In this document: piece after piece, positions 36,383-39,962 of the stretch
Position numbering within the stretch: position 1 is the stretch's first letter
Layout of the letters: every line of letters begins with the position of its first letter
Made by a program: the position numbers and the translations under genes
Origin: an uncultured Gammaproteobacteria bacterium
Lineage (GTDB): Bacteria > Pseudomonadota > Gammaproteobacteria > Arenicellales > CAJQKF01
NCBI GenBank assembly: GCA_905478855.1
Contig: CAJQKF010000114.1
Location: 1-39,962, forward strand
Reading direction: 5' to 3'
DNA length: 39,962 bases
Notes under the pieces: model-generated
The model's input: only the letters and a program-made list of their open reading frames with translations
What the model was told of the DNA's origin: nothing
The model's database searches: none

Positions 36383-38392
36383 ATGAGCTCTGTTTTATAC
36401 ATACCGATTGTGCTTGGCATCGTCGGCCTGATCGCAGCATTTGTCATCTATCGTAAGGTACTAAGCTACCCGGGTGGAGACGGCAAGGTAGAAAGTATTG
36501 GGGACCAGATTCATCAAGGTGCCATGGTATTCATGAAACGTGAATACAGCTATCTATTCATTTTCGCGGCAATCTGTTGCGCTCTTATTTATTTTTCTGA
36601 TCTCGGTTGGATGAGTGCAGTTTCATTTGTGGTAGGCGCATTTTGTTCCGCATTTGCCGGCTACATTGGCATGTACACCGCTACTAAGGCAAATGTGCGC
36701 ACAACAACCGCCGCCCAAACACACGGAGCCGCAGAAGCACTGACCGTCGCCTTTTATGGTGGTTCAATTATGGGACTCTGTGTTGCAGCAATGGGGCTAC
36801 TTGGACTGGGCGTACTTTATATGGTATTCGGCGGTGACCCGCATACCGCCCATGTTATTCATGGATTCGGTATGGGTGCATCCACTGTTGCGTTATTCTC
36901 ACGCGTAGGTGGTGGTATATTTACTAAAAGTGCAGATGTCGGTGCCGATCTCGTAGGAAAGATTGAAGCAGGTATTCCTGAAGATGATCCACGTAATCCC
37001 GGTGTTATAGCTGATAATGTTGGCGATAATGTTGGCGATGTTGCCGGTATGGGATCCGATATCTTTGAATCTTACTGTGGCTCAATCATTGCAACTATAG
37101 CAATAGCAGCGACATTATCACCGGCCATGATTGCGTTGTTGGGTGCCCAAGAATCATTAATGTTCCTTCCACTTGGTCTCGCTTCTGCTGGAATTATCTG
37201 CTCTTTGGTAGGTATTCAACTTGTACGTATGAATGCGGCAAAATCACCTGAAGTTGCATTAAGGATTGGAACAATTGGCGCAAGTATCCTTTTTATTATC
37301 GCAGCTTATTTTGTTGTTTCCCTATCAGAAATCAGTAATAAAGTCTGGATGGCAGTATTAATTGGCGCAGTGGGCGGTATAGTTATTGGCCTAGTTACCG
37401 AATATTACACTGCAGGACCACCGGTTAAAAAAATCGCTGAAAGCGGTGAAACCGGTCCAGCAACTGTAATGATCTCCGGACTTGCTATAGGCATGCAATC
37501 GGTTGTTGTCCCAGTACTAATGATTTGTATCATAATACTGGCATCTACAGAGCTTGTAGGACTATACGGTGTTGGTATAGCGGCAGTTGGTATGCTAGCC
37601 ACTGTAGGTATCACTATGGCGATTGATGCTTACGGGCCAGTTGCAGACAACGCTGGTGGTATCGCTGAGATGGCAGGTTTGGGTGAAGATGTTCGAAAAA
37701 TAACTGATTCATTAGACGAACTTGGCAACACAACCGCCGCTATAGGCAAAGGCTTCGCAATCGGCGCAGCTGCTCTCGCAGCGCTCGCTATTATTTCCGC
37801 CTATATTGAAACTGTTGCTCATCACGTCGAGGATTTTGAACTTCTTCTGAATAATCCTATCGTTCTGGTTGGAATGTTCATTGGCGGTATTTTTCCATTC
37901 CTTGTCAGTAGTATTACAATGACAGCCGTTGGTGATGCAGCATTCGATATGATCCATGAAATTCGCAGGCAATTTCGCGAAATCCCTGGCTTACTCGAAG
38001 GTAACGCAGAACCAGATAACGCCGCATGTATTGATATCGCCACAAAAGCTGCTCTTCGTAAAATGATTTTACCAGGTGTTCTTGCCGTCGCGGCACCACC
38101 TGTTGTTGGCTTCGGATTAGGCCCAGCTGCGCTAGGTGGTATGCTCGGTGGCGCATTGCTAGGTTGTGTATTACTCGCACTAACCATGGCGAATGCCGGC
38201 GGAGCTTGGGATAATGCCAAAAAATACATTGAACGCGGCAATCTCGGTGGAAAAGGCTCTCCAGCTCATACTGCTGCAGTAGTTGGTGATACCGTCGGAG
38301 ATCCATTTAAGGACACCTCCGGGCCAGCGATGAATATCCTTATAAACGTAATGGCTATTGTTAGTCTAGTAATTGCACCACTTCTTGGGTGA
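36383..38392 (+). CDS. hppA: Membrane-bound ion-translocating pyrophosphatase HppA (K+-dependent type)
   Basis: A 669-residue polytopic membrane enzyme that couples pyrophosphate hydrolysis to export of H+ or Na+. The substrate-binding motifs DVGADLVGK (185-193) and DNVGDNVGD (211-219) and the C-terminal [17 protein letters not shown] are intact. The K+-dependence signature [10 protein letters not shown] (448-457) has alanine and glycine at the two diagnostic positions, so it belongs to the K+-dependent subfamily; the pumped ion cannot be settled from sequence. ATG 36383 with an AGGAGG site four bases upstream is chosen; a longer frame starts 29 codons earlier but crosses the promoter. A strong terminator follows. 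Confidence 0.96.
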   Translation: MSSVLYIPIVLGIVGLIAAFVIYRKVLSYPGGDGKVESIGDQIHQGAMVFMKREYSYLFIFAAICCALIYFSDLGWMSAVSFVVGAFCSAFAGYIGMYTATKANVRTTTAAQTHGAAEALTVAFYGGSIMGLCVAAMGLLGLGVLYMVFGGDPHTAHVIHGFGMGASTVALFSRVGGGIFTKSADVGADLVGKIEAGIPEDDPRNPGVIADNVGDNVGDVAGMGSDIFESYCGSIIATIAIAATLSPAMIALLGAQESLMFLPLGLASAGIICSLVGIQLVRMNAAKSPEVALRIGTIGASILFIIAAYFVVSLSEISNKVWMAVLIGAVGGIVIGLVTEYYTAGPPVKKIAESGETGPATVMISGLAIGMQSVVVPVLMICIIILASTELVGLYGVGIAAVGMLATVGITMAIDAYGPVADNAGGIAEMAGLGEDVRKITDSLDELGNTTAAIGKGFAIGAAALAALAIISAYIETVAHHVEDFELLLNNPIVLVGMFIGGIFPFLVSSITMTAVGDAAFDMIHEIRRQFREIPGLLEGNAEPDNAACIDIATKAALRKMILPGVLAVAAPPVVGFGLGPAALGGMLGGALLGCVLLALTMANAGGAWDNAKKYIERGNLGGKGSPAHTAAVVGDTVGDPFKDTSGPAMNILINVMAIVSLVIAPLLG

Positions 38393-38412
38393 TGACTCCA
38401 CGTTGACCAACA

Positions 38413-38442
38413 AAAAGGCCGGTTCTTTAACCGGCCTTTTTT
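38413..38442. terminator. Rho-independent terminator after hppA
   Basis: A perfect 12-bp stem, AAAAGGCCGGTT at 38413-38424 and AACCGGCCTTTT at 38429-38440, with a 4-base loop and T run on the plus side. The matching A run means it may also work for minus-strand transcripts coming from tmcA. It lies 20 bases after the hppA stop. Confidence 0.9.
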
Positions 38443-38498
38443 ATACTCCATAAACTAAAAACACTTTACAAATCTTTCAGATAAAAATTCATATTAAT

Positions 38499-38588
38499 CT
38501 AAAGTGCTGAGGCATCAGTGCCTTCAATGCCGTCTAGTAAATTGTATTGTGCACCGACTTTAATAGTTTCGTTAACATTAACCCCCAT
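38499..38588 (-). pseudogene. Possible 3' remnant of an unidentified gene
   Basis: A 29-codon minus-strand frame beginning MGVNVNETIKVGAQYN and ending TDASAL, with an in-frame stop just upstream and a different frame reading AVSDNGVGSLNGG before it. The alternating hydrophobic pattern suggests beta strands, as in outer-membrane barrels, but the C-terminal aromatic residue is missing. It is either a frameshifted remnant between tmcA and hppA or coincidence. The rest of the 38393-38696 gap holds only the terminator. Confidence 0.22.
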
Positions 38589-38696
38589 TGAGACTGCCTA
38601 CGCCATTATCCGATACAGCACGTTATCGACCTACCAAACTATCATAGACGTATAGTAAAACACCAACTACCAATTATAAATACGAGTCATTCAGAT

Positions 38697-39962
38697 CTAT
38701 GTCAACCGTAACGACTCGATAATATCCAGAATCGTTTGCCTTGCTCGTTTGTGTAATTCCTTTTTACCTGATAGACAAAATTCATTAACGCACTCAGTCT
38801 CACTGTATTGCTGCAGGAGAAGTCGAATAAGTACACGGTATTGCGTATGTAAATTCTCATTCTGTCCATCCTGACCGCCCAAATAACCTATCAACACACT
38901 CTGCAACTCAGGAAGTGCAGATTCCACATTACGCGACGTGGTTGCAAACATAGTTGCAACCATAAAATCATGTTCACTGGGTTTATGGTTTATCATTTTC
39001 ACAATACCCAAACAGTGATCCGAACGTAAATTCTTAAACGCTCCGGGCAATCGAAGTAAGAACAATTGAGTAAATCGCGCACTAACCGATTCTCCTAATT
39101 TTATTCCTGCCTCGCTTTTTGCCCGAAACACAGTCAAGGAACGGGACCCGCTTGTACGGTTGTATAAATTACCCACCCGAATTGGCGCAAACCCGAGAGA
39201 ATCCCAGAACGTGCATATTTGCGCATCTATCGAAAAGCTACTTGCCACATAATCTACTTCAGACGCTTTTACAGCGAACTCTATAAGCCTAGAGCCGATT
39301 GATCGCCTGCGCCAGTCGGGGGCAACTGCAATACGCATAACTCGTTTTCCCAACAACATCGGCCCGTCTTTTTCTCCCAAATGCGCAGCCAATGTTTCTG
39401 CAATAATATGCCCCCTAGGTCGTGAGTATCCTGCCAATACGCTGGCTGCTAATTTTTCATTGAATCCCCCCTCAAACACGCAGATCAATGCGCCAATTAA
39501 AGTTGTTCCAGCGAGTGCTATGGTTATTTCCAGTTTATCGCCGTCCATAATATGTCGTAAATCCGATGGTCTCGTCCGATAATGCGCGGCTTGCATCAAA
39601 CCATGCAATTTTTCTAACAACACTTCATCCGTTGATAGTTCTTCCTGACTAACGGTTCGGAAAAAGACAGAGATATCTGGCCTATAATCTACATTACTTC
39701 GAATAGATTCTGAGTCCAACAGCAACAGTTTATTGGTAAAAGTCTCAAGCGGGTCGCGCACTGGCCATCGCACCGGCGCTTCCAATGTGGCGTGTCGAAC
39801 ACCACGGGAAAGATCCCGCAGACTTTTATCAAACTGAAACAAAAAACCCCGTCCACTGCCCTCATAGCCGTGAACGGTTGTTGAAAAAACAATACGCGAA
39901 AAACGTTTTGCTAACCGTTCAAGTTGATTCAGACTAAACCCAGCGGCTTCATCAATGAGTAG
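38697..39962 (-). CDS. tmcA: tRNA(Met) cytidine acetyltransferase TmcA, C-terminal part (cut by window edge)
   Basis: The frame runs off the window at 39962; 421 residues are visible of a protein usually near 670. TmcA uses ATP and acetyl-CoA to form N4-acetylcytidine at the wobble position of elongator tRNA-Met. The helicase-like part shows LLIDEAAGFSLNQLERL, FSTTVHGYEGSGRGF and the motif LSRGVRHATLEAPVRWP. The GNAT domain follows, with RIAVAPDWRRRSIGSRLIEFA binding acetyl-CoA and FWDSLGFAPIRVG. The C-terminal tail contains the tRNA-binding region. Only the N-terminal part, including Walker A, lies beyond the window. Confidence 0.93.
   Translation of the reverse strand, partial: LLIDEAAGFSLNQLERLAKRFSRIVFSTTVHGYEGSGRGFLFQFDKSLRDLSRGVRHATLEAPVRWPVRDPLETFTNKLLLLDSESIRSNVDYRPDISVFFRTVSQEELSTDEVLLEKLHGLMQAAHYRTRPSDLRHIMDGDKLEITIALAGTTLIGALICVFEGGFNEKLAASVLAGYSRPRGHIIAETLAAHLGEKDGPMLLGKRVMRIAVAPDWRRRSIGSRLIEFAVKASEVDYVASSFSIDAQICTFWDSLGFAPIRVGNLYNRTSGSRSLTVFRAKSEAGIKLGESVSARFTQLFLLRLPGAFKNLRSDHCLGIVKMINHKPSEHDFMVATMFATTSRNVESALPELQSVLIGYLGGQDGQNENLHTQYRVLIRLLLQQYSETECVNEFCLSGKKELHKRARQTILDIIESLRLT

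Noticed and set aside
37822..38306. Two overlapping minus-strand frames of 130-139 codons
   Set aside because: Antisense shadows of the conserved C-terminal half of hppA.

Overview
The window looks like a chromosomal segment of an AT-rich gammaproteobacterium, probably an uncultivated, sulfur-oxidising marine lineage. Supporting gene blocks are dapF-DUF484-xerC, mlaFEDCB followed by a bolA-family gene and murA, his genes running into tatABC, tldD/pmbA, and tmcA. A soxB gene, a SoxK-like periplasmic protein and a membrane pyrophosphatase fit a sulfur oxidiser. The taxonomic guess is inference from gene content; there is no rRNA or tRNA gene in the window.

Layout. (1) 0.1-7.2 kb holds small-acid and redox metabolism: two 3-hydroxyisobutyrate-dehydrogenase-family reductases, a hydroxypyruvate-isomerase-family enzyme, a GNAT acetyltransferase, the periplasmic methionine sulfoxide repair pair msrP-msrQ joined to a moeB-type adenylyltransferase, and an EamA-type exporter. 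(2) 7.4-10.8 kb holds purC, a decayed Gfo/Idh/MocA gene, a Rieske oxygenase and a putatively Tat-exported intradiol dioxygenase. (3) 10.8-17.3 kb, all on the minus strand, holds soxB, pmbA, tldD, the SoxK-like protein and a response regulator with a C-terminal membrane anchor whose reading frame appears to start at ATT. (4) 17.4-29.3 kb is a long minus-strand run, read in the order mlaFEDCB, ibaG, grxD, murA, hisG, hisD, hisB, hisH, hisA, hisF, hisE, tatA, tatB, tatC. (5) 29.6-33.1 kb, plus strand, holds cysQ, dapF, a DUF484 gene and xerC. (6) 33.1-36.1 kb, minus strand, holds a CmoA-like methyltransferase, a tartrate/malate dehydrogenase and the soluble pyrophosphatase ppa. (7) 36.3-40 kb holds hppA on plus and the C-terminal part of tmcA on minus, cut by the window end.

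How it fits together. TatABC is encoded in the same window as three likely Tat substrates: MsrP, SoxB and the intradiol dioxygenase. MsrP needs molybdopterin, and a MoeB-type enzyme overlaps its partner gene by one base. GrxD and the BolA-family protein are adjacent, matching the known Grx-BolA partnership in iron-sulfur trafficking. Soluble and membrane pyrophosphatases are divergently transcribed from one short intergenic region. Hydroxypyruvate isomerase, the two beta-hydroxyacid dehydrogenases and the tartrate dehydrogenase point to use of glyoxylate-, threonate- or tartrate-derived compounds.

Most of the window is conserved housekeeping. The less ordinary items are the ATT-started, membrane-anchored response regulator next to a SoxK-like protein, several decayed gene remnants in the gaps, a perfect 13-bp inverted repeat between mlaF and cysQ, and a dyad over the hppA promoter. 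I did not see a CRISPR array, insertion sequence, phage genes or a clearly new multigene system.
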